DNA of 64,000 bases from Enterobacter cloacae complex sp. R_G8 (GTDB lineage Bacteria > Pseudomonadota > Gammaproteobacteria > Enterobacterales > Enterobacteriaceae). Both the position numbers and the translations under genes were made by a program. How positions within the stretch are numbered: position 1 is the stretch's first letter; each line of letters starts with the position of its first letter. Positions 40,250-47,383 of this stretch are shown piece after piece. The DNA is taken from contig NZ_CP102246.1 of the NCBI RefSeq assembly GCF_024599795.1, forward strand, positions 868,001 through 932,000, given 5' to 3'. The notes beneath the pieces were generated by a model that was given only the letters and a program-made list of their open reading frames with translations, had not been told where the DNA came from and made no database searches.

Positions 40250-42211
40250 TTGGCTATCTCCTGTGCTTATCCGTGGAATGCGCCACGGACGGCCATTGCC
40301 AGCCCCTATCTCACACACTCTCAACTGCAGCGTCGCGATCGTCTGTTCGCGGCGCTGCTGCAAGCCAGAAAAGCCCTCTCTCTGCAGCCTGAATGCGTCC
40401 GTTCCGAAGTGTGGCGTACGGTTGACGCCATCGAACAGCAGCAGGGCACGCCGCGAGCCAATGCGTTTCTGATCCGCTTCTGTAAAGGGGTCTTACCGCG
40501 CCTGCAGCGGGTTGCTGAGCAATACAGCCGGGTTGGCGTGCACGAGAGCGTCTCCGCGGCGGTTTTTGATGGCCACTTTGACACGCCGCAACTGCAATAC
40601 CTCGCCTCGCGGATGGTGGATATGGTCGCCCGCTTCAACCGCCTTCCGGATATGTCCCGTGCGGATATCGATCTGCTGGGGGCTGACATCGCCCGCTTTA
40701 TTCGCGCCGAGCTGGCAAATATGGACGATGCCGGCATGGGTGAATATCAAACGCTGCATGCCTGGTATCAACGCGCCGGTGTGATTACCCGTCAGTTTAA
40801 TGTGGTCCCTCCCCACTGGGAGCGCGTGTCGAAAACCGTCTTTTGCAAAGAGGACATTGCCCCGGCGGTGATGCGCATGTTTTCAGAGGCCTGGTGGCGC
40901 GGTCGTCTGCGTCGGATGGCGGCCGCCTGGCGGGAGCATCTGCAGATCGCCATCGGTCACGTCAGCAAAAAGAAATCTGCCTATGCGAGCAAACGGTGCA
41001 TCGCCGAGTGGCGCGAGCAGAAGCGCCGTACGCGTGAGTTCCTGAAGGGGCTGGAGCTTGAAGATGAAGAGGGTAATCGTATCAGCCTGATTGAAAAATA
41101 CGATGGCTCGGTGGCTAACCCTGCAATACGCCGCTGCGAACTGATGACCCGTATTCGCGGGTTTGAAAATATCTGCCATGAGCTGGGCTATGCAGGCGAG
41201 TTCTACACCTTAACCGCCCCCGCTAAATATCACGCGACCGTGCAGGCCGGTTACCGTAACGGCAAGTGGAACGGCGCCAGCCCGGCAGACACGCAACACT
41301 ACCTTAACCGGCTCTGGGCGCGCATCCGGGCGAAGCTGCACCGGGAGGGGATGCGTATTTTCGGGATCCGTGTTGCTGAACCTCATCATGACGGTACGCC
41401 CCACTGGCATATGCTGCTGTTCATGCAACCGGAGGATGTCGGGCGCGTTAGACGCATCATGGATGACTATGCCTGCGAAGAGGATGCTGCTGAGTTACAA
41501 CGCGACAGGGCTAAAAAAGCCCGCTTTCACGCCGAAGCCATTGACCCGGAGAAGGGAAGCGCTACCGGCTATATCGCCAAATATATCGCGAAGAATATCG
41601 ATGGCTATGCGCTTGAGGGCGAAACTGATGATGAAAATGGCGAGCTGCTGAAAGAGACCGCTCCCGCCGTTTCCGCCTGGGCGGCCCGCTGGCACATCCG
41701 TCAGTTTCAGTTTATTGGCGGTGCGCCGGTGACGGTCTACCGGGAGTTGCGCCGTCTCACCGAGCGCGAGACGGCGTATGGCCTGAGCGTGGAGCTTGCC
41801 GCCGTGCATGACGCGGCGGACGCCGGAGACTGGGCGGGGTATGTGAACGCCCAGGGCGGGCCGTTTGTCCGTCGTGACGAGCTGCAGGTACGTACGCTCT
41901 ACGAATCGAAAGAAGAATATAACCAGTACGGCGAGGAAACCGTCTGTATCCGCGGGGTCTACGATGCGGCCGTTGGGGCCGGGTCACCGGTGTTAACCCG
42001 CCTCAAACAGTGGAAGATTGTCCCGAAGCGGGCCGTTGACCTTAAGGGCGCCACCGCGCCCTCTTGGAGTTCTGTCAATAACTGTACGCCGGGCGATTTT
42101 TCTCAACTGCACCGCCACCGCGAATTGCCCCCGCCATTCCAGGAAAAGACCCGTTCAATCCTTGAACGTACCGGGCATTTAACGCGTCAGCTGGCCGCGG
42201 TGATGCGCTAA
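40250..42211 (+). CDS. A: gpA-type replication initiation endonuclease
   Basis: Rolling-circle replication protein of the P2 A family (Phage_GPA), 653 residues. The HUH motif is in DGTPHWHMLLFMQ and the catalytic tyrosines in GYIAKYIAKNI, spaced by three residues as in P2 and phiX174 gpA. It starts at TTG 40250 behind GGGGAGGG, right after the zinc-finger gene. An intact replication gene in a headless element means it can still amplify its DNA after induction. Confidence 0.93.
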   Translation: MAISCAYPWNAPRTAIASPYLTHSQLQRRDRLFAALLQARKALSLQPECVRSEVWRTVDAIEQQQGTPRANAFLIRFCKGVLPRLQRVAEQYSRVGVHESVSAAVFDGHFDTPQLQYLASRMVDMVARFNRLPDMSRADIDLLGADIARFIRAELANMDDAGMGEYQTLHAWYQRAGVITRQFNVVPPHWERVSKTVFCKEDIAPAVMRMFSEAWWRGRLRRMAAAWREHLQIAIGHVSKKKSAYASKRCIAEWREQKRRTREFLKGLELEDEEGNRISLIEKYDGSVANPAIRRCELMTRIRGFENICHELGYAGEFYTLTAPAKYHATVQAGYRNGKWNGASPADTQHYLNRLWARIRAKLHREGMRIFGIRVAEPHHDGTPHWHMLLFMQPEDVGRVRRIMDDYACEEDAAELQRDRAKKARFHAEAIDPEKGSATGYIAKYIAKNIDGYALEGETDDENGELLKETAPAVSAWAARWHIRQFQFIGGAPVTVYRELRRLTERETAYGLSVELAAVHDAADAGDWAGYVNAQGGPFVRRDELQVRTLYESKEEYNQYGEETVCIRGVYDAAVGAGSPVLTRLKQWKIVPKRAVDLKGATAPSWSSVNNCTPGDFSQLHRHRELPPPFQEKTRSILERTGHLTRQLAAVMR

Positions 42212-42282
42212 TCTCCATCGATATCATGCACATACCGCATACGGTTCTGATTTTTTGCTTCACTCTTTTTATGAATACGTGC

Positions 42283-42302
42283 TACTGTATGTTTATACAG
42301 TA
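42283..42302 (+). promoter_or_regulatory. LexA (SOS) box upstream of the DinI/Tum-like gene
   Basis: TACTGTATGTTTATACAGTA is a perfect palindrome at the outer positions with CTGT-N8-ACAG, the LexA consensus. It lies 18 bases before the GTG start of the next gene. In phage 186 the LexA-controlled tum gene triggers induction. Confidence 0.93.
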
Positions 42303-42320
42303 TCTCGTGGTGGAGGTTGT

Positions 42321-42761
42321 GTGGACAGAGAGTTGAATGAGCAAGTCATGATTGAACGAGTCGAGATGATTGCGCGACTGACGACAGAAGGAACATGTCA
42401 GGAGAGAGATCGTGAAATTGCCCTGAATCTTATTGCTGAGATAGCGAGAGGGAATTTAATCAAAAACAACGCGTTTACCGTTGTTTTCTCGGCATCGCCT
42501 GTTCCGGAACGAATCAAAAAAGAGAGCCATGTGCGGGTAAATATCACCCTCGATAAAGATCAGCACATTGGTCCGTCGGTGGTGGAAGCCTTCCAGTGCG
42601 AACTCACCCGCAGGATAAGGCCGCTGTTCCCGTCAACGCGGGTGACGGTGAAAGAAGGCTCCATGACGGGCGTCGAGCTGCTGGGCATCAACGGCGAGGC
42701 CGAGCGCGAAGCGTTAGACAACATTCTTCGGGAAGTCTGGGAAGACGAGAGCTGGCGCTAG
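42321..42761 (+). CDS. DinI-like / Tum-like SOS-controlled protein
   Basis: A 146-residue protein. The C-terminal part (VRVNITLDKDQHIGPSVVEA, RIRPLFPSTRVTVKEGSMTG) matches the DinI-like family to which the 186 antirepressor Tum belongs. I chose GTG 42321 because GGAGG is placed just before it and the LexA box lies upstream. Longer starts would place the box inside the gene. It is expected to relieve CI repression on DNA damage. It stands where the P2 head operon should begin. Confidence 0.82.
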   Translation: MDRELNEQVMIERVEMIARLTTEGTCQERDREIALNLIAEIARGNLIKNNAFTVVFSASPVPERIKKESHVRVNITLDKDQHIGPSVVEAFQCELTRRIRPLFPSTRVTVKEGSMTGVELLGINGEAEREALDNILREVWEDESWR

Positions 42762-42926
42762 CGTCTGCCCTTTCCCCGGCAACAACCTTCATTCAGATTT
42801 GAGCCGCGTTCGGTCGTACGCGGACAGCCTGTTGTGCCCGCGATTGTCCATCCGCCTGCGGTAGCGGAAAGGGCGCTGGCTCTGGAAACTCTACAGTACC
42901 TGGAAATCCGGATGTTGGAGTGTCTG
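42762..42926. other. Junction where P2 head genes Q-P-O-N-M-L would lie
   Basis: 165 bases between the DinI-like gene and tail gene X. No portal, capsid, terminase or head-completion coding sequence is recognisable, and no insertion-sequence or repeat scar is obvious. It probably contains the promoter for the late lysis/tail genes. Confidence 0.75.
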
Positions 42927-43130
42927 ATGAAGATCTATGCAATGCAGGGAGATACGCTTGATGCCATCTGTGCCCGTTATTACGGGCGCACGGCAGGCGT
43001 AGTCGAACCCGTTCTGAAAGCCAATCCTGGCCTTGCTGAGTGGGGCGTTGTTTTACCCCATGGCACGGCAGTAGACATGCCAGAGGTTGATAGCGCACCC
43101 AGAAAAGAAACCGTGAACCTATGGGACTGA
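42927..43130 (+). CDS. X: Tail protein X (LysM-like)
   Basis: A 67-residue homologue of P2 gpX (QGDTLDAICARYYGRTAGVV, LPHGTAVDMPEV). It has a LysM-like fold and is needed for tail assembly. Its end overlaps the holin gene start by ten bases, the P2 X-holin arrangement. Confidence 0.95.
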   Translation: MKIYAMQGDTLDAICARYYGRTAGVVEPVLKANPGLAEWGVVLPHGTAVDMPEVDSAPRKETVNLWD

Positions 43131-43342
43131 GTCTGGAGAAAGTCACCACGTTTATTGCCTACTGGCTGGCCGTGGCGCTGGCCTGGTTCGGGGCGATGTC
43201 TCCTGAAAAAGTGGCGCTGTACGTGGGAAGCCTCTGCGCCATTTTTACCGCGCTGACGAATTACTGGTTTAAGCGAAAAACCTGGCGCTATCTCAACTCT
43301 CTGGGCCTCGATAAGAAGAGTATTCGTGAACTCAATCATTAA
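43121..43342 (+). CDS. Phage holin
   Basis: A 73-residue membrane protein with two hydrophobic segments (TFIAYWLAVALAWFGAM and VALYVGSLCAIFTAL) and a basic tail (WFKRKTWRYL). This is an HP1-type holin, unlike P2 gpY. It forms inner-membrane lesions at lysis. It overlaps both X and the endolysin gene. Confidence 0.85.
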   Translation: MGLSLEKVTTFIAYWLAVALAWFGAMSPEKVALYVGSLCAIFTALTNYWFKRKTWRYLNSLGLDKKSIRELNH

Positions 43343-43835
43343 GCGTTGCAGCGTCGCCAGCGTCCTTGCCCTGGCGGTGCTCATGCCTGACTTTCGATTA
43401 CTGCACACCTCGCCTGAAGGGCTGGCGTTAATTGCCGATCTCGAAGGCTGCCGTCTTTCACCCTACCGCTGTAGCGCGGGCGTATGGACGTCAGGCATTG
43501 GCCATACGGCAGGCGTTGTACCGACGCAGGCGATCACCGAGCGTGACGCGGCGGCGAACCTGATCGCCGACGTTCTGAATGTTGAGAAACGGCTTGCCGC
43601 ATGCGCGCCGGTGGAGATGCCACCCCGTGTCTATGACGCGCTGGTCAGTTTTGCCTTTAACGTGGGAACCGGTGCCGCCTGCCGTTCGACGCTGGTGGCG
43701 TTTATTCATCACAAACAGTGGCCGCAGGCCTGCGATCAGCTGACCCGCTGGGTGTATGTCAACGGGAAGAAGAACGCCGGGCTGGAAAACCGTCGGGCCC
43801 GTGAAAAGGCCTGGTGTATGCAGGGGGCGGGATGA
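43326..43835 (+). CDS. SAR-type endolysin (GH24 lysozyme)
   Basis: A 169-residue T4-lysozyme-fold muramidase. The N-terminal hydrophobic stretch (CSVASVLALAVLMPDF) looks like a signal-anchor-release segment. The catalytic Glu-Cys-Thr set is in DLEGCRLSPYRCSAG followed by VWTSGIGHT, as in the P21 R endolysin, where cysteine chemistry controls activation. It starts at GTG 43326 within the holin gene. With the pinholin-sized holin before it, lysis probably follows the P21 mode. Confidence 0.9.
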   Translation: MNSIIKRCSVASVLALAVLMPDFRLLHTSPEGLALIADLEGCRLSPYRCSAGVWTSGIGHTAGVVPTQAITERDAAANLIADVLNVEKRLAACAPVEMPPRVYDALVSFAFNVGTGAACRSTLVAFIHHKQWPQACDQLTRWVYVNGKKNAGLENRRAREKAWCMQGAG

Positions 43836-44245
43836 GAACTCTCCTGCTGATGCTGGCTGTGCTGATGGCCATTACCCTGTGGTTTCGTCATGACAATCAG
43901 AACCTGTCCCGCGCCTTTGCCAAAGCCAACCAGATCGCCACTGAACAAAAAAACACGATTAACGCGCTGAACCATCAGCTGGCCGTATCGCAACGAATGG
44001 CCAGAGAAAATGAAAACGCGCAGGTCAGGCTCCGCGATGCGCTTGCCGTTACCGCTGAGGAGATGGCAAGGCGCGAAGCGGCTATCGGGAGATTGATGAA
44101 TGAAAATGAAGAACTACGCCGCTGGTATCACGCTCAGCTGCCTGATGTTGTCCGCAGGTTGCACACCCGCGCCGCCTGTGCCTCCGCCGCACATTGTTTA
44201 CAACGCTTGCCCAAAGGTGAGCACCTGCCCGATGCCGGCAAGTGA
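43832..44245 (+). CDS. lysB: LysB, i-spanin (Rz-like)
   Basis: A 137-residue inner-membrane spanin: N-terminal membrane anchor (RTLLLMLAVLMAITLWF) and a long periplasmic coiled coil. It is in the P2 lysB position, overlaps the endolysin stop by four bases (ATGA), and contains lysC nested in another frame. Confidence 0.87.
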   Translation: MRTLLLMLAVLMAITLWFRHDNQNLSRAFAKANQIATEQKNTINALNHQLAVSQRMARENENAQVRLRDALAVTAEEMARREAAIGRLMNENEELRRWYHAQLPDVVRRLHTRAACASAAHCLQRLPKGEHLPDAGK

Positions 44246-44390
44246 GCCTGTCACAAACGGCGATCTGAGTGCCGATATTCGCAGGCTTGAGCACGCCCTT
44301 ATCGCCTGCGCCTTGCAGGTTGAAACCATTAAAGACTGTCAGGATAAACTCGATGCACAAACTCAAAAGCCTGCGTCAGGCATTAATTGA
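44100..44390 (+). CDS. lysC: LysC, o-spanin lipoprotein (Rz1-like)
   Basis: A 96-residue lipoprotein in a shifted frame inside and beyond lysB. The lipobox is LSAGC, followed by a proline-rich start TPAPPVPPP, the hallmark of Rz1-type o-spanins. ATG 44106 is an alternative start. With LysB it fuses inner and outer membranes in the last lysis step. Confidence 0.87.
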   Translation: MKMKNYAAGITLSCLMLSAGCTPAPPVPPPHIVYNACPKVSTCPMPASEPVTNGDLSADIRRLEHALIACALQVETIKDCQDKLDAQTQKPASGIN

Positions 44391-44820
44391 CGCTGTACCA
44401 CAACTGCGCGCAAACCCGGAGCGCTTACAGATGTCCGTCGGAAGCGGTAACATCGATGCGCGTCTGGCGGCCTCGCTCTCGTTCGAAAAACAATATGAAC
44501 TGAAGGCGAACGTCAGCGGTTTTTCCGGTGACAGCGAGGGGATTTTCGTCCCGGTGCTGGCCTGGCTTCGGGAAAACCAGCCGGATATTTTTACCCTCGA
44601 TGAGGGACGAAAAAAGGGGTATCTCTTTCAGGTTGTCTTAAATGACGATGAAACCTCAGATATCAGCTTCAGCCTGCAGTTAACCGAGCGGATTCTGGTG
44701 TCCGAGAATGAAGGGACCTTGCTTGCCACCTATTCTCCGGAGCCGCCGCTGCCAGAACCCGTCACGCGTCCGATGGAGTTATACGTCAACGGTGAACTGG
44801 TCAGCCGGTGGGAGGCCTGA
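44353..44820 (+). CDS. R: Tail completion protein R
   Basis: A 155-residue homologue of P2 gpR: MHKLKSLRQALIDAVPQLRA, LAASLSFEKQYELKANV and the nearly identical C-terminal RPMELYVNGELVSRWEA. It completes the tail. The partner gene S, which follows R in P2, is absent here; 126 non-coding bases follow instead. Confidence 0.94.
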   Translation: MHKLKSLRQALIDAVPQLRANPERLQMSVGSGNIDARLAASLSFEKQYELKANVSGFSGDSEGIFVPVLAWLRENQPDIFTLDEGRKKGYLFQVVLNDDETSDISFSLQLTERILVSENEGTLLATYSPEPPLPEPVTRPMELYVNGELVSRWEA

Positions 44821-44946
44821 CGTTCCCGTGCTGATGGCCAGTCCGCAGCCCTGTCGGCTGGCCAGACGGCACCACAGCTTGTTGTTTCATCCCGCATAAA
44901 ACCCCGCCTCGTTGCTGCCGATCGCCCTGAGCGGCATTCTCTTCTT

Positions 44947-45588
44947 ATGAATACGCTAACTTCCATGCACGGCATCGCTCGCGCGATCCGCAATCTTATT
45001 CGTCTCGGTGTTGTGACCGATGTCGACCTCAAACGAGGGCTCTGCCGCGTCCAGTCCGGGGGAATGAAAACCACCTGGCTGAACTGGCTGACCTGCCGCG
45101 CAGGCCGCTCGCGCGTCTGGTGGGCACCGTCCGAGGGTGAACAGGTCTTGCTGCTGGCTATCGGCGGTGAGCTGGATACCGCCTTCGTGTTGCCAGGCAT
45201 TTTCTCTGACGACCATCCGGCGCCGTCTGAGTCGCCTGACGCGCTCCACGTCTCGTTTCCTGATGGGGCGGTTATCGAATACGAGCCCGGCAACGGTGCG
45301 CTGACGGCGACCGGCATCAAAACGGCAACCATCACCGCATCGGAATCGCTGACCGCGACCGTTCCGGTGGTACAGGTGAAAGCAGAGACCCGTATCACGC
45401 TGGATACGCCTGAAGTGGTGTGTACCAACAAGTTAATTACCGCCTCTCTGGAGGTGCAGAAGGGCGGCGTGATGGCCGGAAATATTGAACATTCCGGCGG
45501 TAAATTCACCTCGAATGGGGTGCAGGTGGACAACCATGCCCACGGCAGTGTGCAAAGCGGCGGAAGCTGGACTAAGGGGACGCAATGA
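44947..45588 (+). CDS. V: Baseplate spike V
   Basis: A 213-residue membrane-piercing spike (P2 gpV). An N-terminal OB-fold (VVTDVDLKRGLCRVQSG) is followed by a beta-prism with short repeats and a C-terminal tip VQVDNHAHGSVQSGG containing the His-x-His iron-binding motif. First gene of the baseplate operon. Confidence 0.94.
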   Translation: MNTLTSMHGIARAIRNLIRLGVVTDVDLKRGLCRVQSGGMKTTWLNWLTCRAGRSRVWWAPSEGEQVLLLAIGGELDTAFVLPGIFSDDHPAPSESPDALHVSFPDGAVIEYEPGNGALTATGIKTATITASESLTATVPVVQVKAETRITLDTPEVVCTNKLITASLEVQKGGVMAGNIEHSGGKFTSNGVQVDNHAHGSVQSGGSWTKGTQ

Positions 45589-45935
45589 CGGTGCGCTACA
45601 CGGGAATGAACAGTCAGACCGGGCTCAGCATTTCAGAGGCGGAACATATCAGGCAAAGCGTGCGCGACATTCTGGTTACGCCAGTTGGCTCACGTGTTAT
45701 GCGCCGGGAGTACGGCTCCTTGCTGGCGGCGATGATCGACAGGCCCCAGAGTCCGGCGCTGCGCCTGCAGATTATGGCCGCATGTTATTCCGCGATCCAG
45801 AAATGGGAACCGCGGATCAGCCTGACGGCGATTGCTTTCGAACGGTCGGAGAGTGACGGGACGCTGTATGTCGATATCACCGGCACGCGACCGGCTTCCG
45901 ATCGCTCCTTTTCTCTCACCATTTCACTGAGTTAA
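45585..45935 (+). CDS. W: Baseplate protein W
   Basis: A 116-residue gp25-like wedge protein (SISEAEHIRQSVRDILVTPV-like start, GSRVMRREYGSLL). It overlaps V by four bases. It nucleates sheath assembly at the baseplate. Confidence 0.94.
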   Translation: MTVRYTGMNSQTGLSISEAEHIRQSVRDILVTPVGSRVMRREYGSLLAAMIDRPQSPALRLQIMAACYSAIQKWEPRISLTAIAFERSESDGTLYVDITGTRPASDRSFSLTISLS

Positions 45936-45940
45936 ACGCT

Positions 45941-46849
45941 ATGGCTATTGTTGATCTGAGCCAGCTCGCCGCGCCTGATGTCGTGGAGGAGGTGGATTAT
46001 GAAACGCTGCTGGCAGAACGAAAGGCCACCTTTGTCTCACTCTTTCCTGAGGCGGAGCAAGAGGCTATCGCACGCACGCTGGCCTTAGAGTCAGAGCCGA
46101 TTGTGAAGCTGCTGCAGGAAAACGCGTATCGGGAAGTTATCTGGCGCCAGCGCGTCAACGAGGCCGCGCGAGCGGTCATGCTGGCCTACGCCGCCGGCAG
46201 CGATCTCGACCAGATTGGGGCAAACGCTAACCTTCAGCGCCTGGTGATTACGCCTGCCGACGACACGAGCTTTCCGCCCACGCCAGCGGTAATGGAATCC
46301 GATACCGATTTTCGTCTGCGCATCCAGCAGGCGCCAGAAGGGCTGAGCGTGGCCGGTTCGACTGGCGCTTATCAGTTCCATGGCCGCAGCGCGGATGGGC
46401 GGGTGGCGGATATTTCCGTGATAAGCCCTCAGCCCGCGAACGTCACGGTTTCCGTGCTCTCCCGGGAGAATAACGGCGTGGCGTCTGAAGAGCTGCTTAC
46501 CCTCGTTCGCAATGCGCTGAACGATGAGGACGTCAGGCCAGTCGCCGATCGCGTGACCGTCCAGTCGGCCAAAATTGTCGACTACACCATTGCGGCCTCG
46601 CTGTTCCTCTTCCCTGGCCCGGAAAGCGAACCGGTGCTCAACGCGGCCAGAGCCCGGCTGCAGGCCTATATCACGGCGCAGCATCGGCTGGGACGCGATA
46701 TTCGCAAGTCTGCCATTTACGCCGCTCTTCACGTTGAAGGAGTGCAGCGCGTGGAGCTGACCGCTCCGGCAGCCGATATCGTGCTCGATGAAACTCAGGC
46801 CTCATGGTGCAGCCAGTACAGCGTAACCGTGGGGGGGAGCGATGAGTGA
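45941..46849 (+). CDS. J: Baseplate protein J
   Basis: A 302-residue wedge protein of the Baseplate_J family (P2 gpJ): LLAERKATFVSLFPEAEQEA and YAAGSDLDQIGANANLQRL near the start, strongly conserved with P2. Its end overlaps gene I by eight bases. Confidence 0.94.
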   Translation: MAIVDLSQLAAPDVVEEVDYETLLAERKATFVSLFPEAEQEAIARTLALESEPIVKLLQENAYREVIWRQRVNEAARAVMLAYAAGSDLDQIGANANLQRLVITPADDTSFPPTPAVMESDTDFRLRIQQAPEGLSVAGSTGAYQFHGRSADGRVADISVISPQPANVTVSVLSRENNGVASEELLTLVRNALNDEDVRPVADRVTVQSAKIVDYTIAASLFLFPGPESEPVLNAARARLQAYITAQHRLGRDIRKSAIYAALHVEGVQRVELTAPAADIVLDETQASWCSQYSVTVGGSDE

Positions 46850-47372
46850 TACCCGTCTTTTACCGGTTGGAGCGTCGCCTCTTGAGGTGGCGGCCGCGCG
46901 CGCCTGTGCGGAGATAGAAAAAACGCCGGTACCGCTACGCCATCTCTGGAGCGCAGATACCTGCCCGGCAAATTTGCTGCCGTGGCTGGCGTGGGCATTT
47001 TCGGTCGATCGCTGGGACGAGAACTGGCCGGAGGCCACCAAACGGGACGTGATCCGCGCGGCGTGGTTTATCCATGCCCACAAGGGAACCATCGGTGCCG
47101 TGCGCCGCGTCGTGGAGCCGCTTGGTTATCTGATTAACGTCACCGAGTGGTGGCAAACCAACGATCCGCCCGGCACCTTCCGCCTTGATATCGGCGTATT
47201 AGACACCGGTATCACCGAGGAAATGTATTACGAGATGGAAAGGCTTATCGCTGATGCGAAGCCTGCCAGCCGCCACCTTATCGGCCTGAATATCATCCAG
47301 GACATCCCGGGTTATCTCTTTACCGGTGCCCTGAGCTATGACGGCGACATCATTACGGTTTACCCCGGATAA
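46842..47372 (+). CDS. I: Tail protein I
   Basis: A 176-residue P2 gpI homologue (Tail_P2_I): LLPVGASPLEVAAARACAEI, FSVDRWDENWPEATKRDVIR. It links the wedge to the tail fibre. Confidence 0.94.
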   Translation: MSDTRLLPVGASPLEVAAARACAEIEKTPVPLRHLWSADTCPANLLPWLAWAFSVDRWDENWPEATKRDVIRAAWFIHAHKGTIGAVRRVVEPLGYLINVTEWWQTNDPPGTFRLDIGVLDTGITEEMYYEMERLIADAKPASRHLIGLNIIQDIPGYLFTGALSYDGDIITVYPG

Positions 47373-47383
47373 GTGAGAGCACA

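Noticed and set aside
42834..42926. N-terminal extension of tail protein X into the head-gene junction
   Set aside because: The upstream start is not supported. P2 gpX is 67 residues and ATG 42927 with its GGAG site gives exactly this.
44882..44901. Ogr-like binding dyad upstream of spike gene V
   Set aside because: Only TTGT-N12-AAAA is seen and it would place the start site at the V start codon, so geometry and match are both poor.
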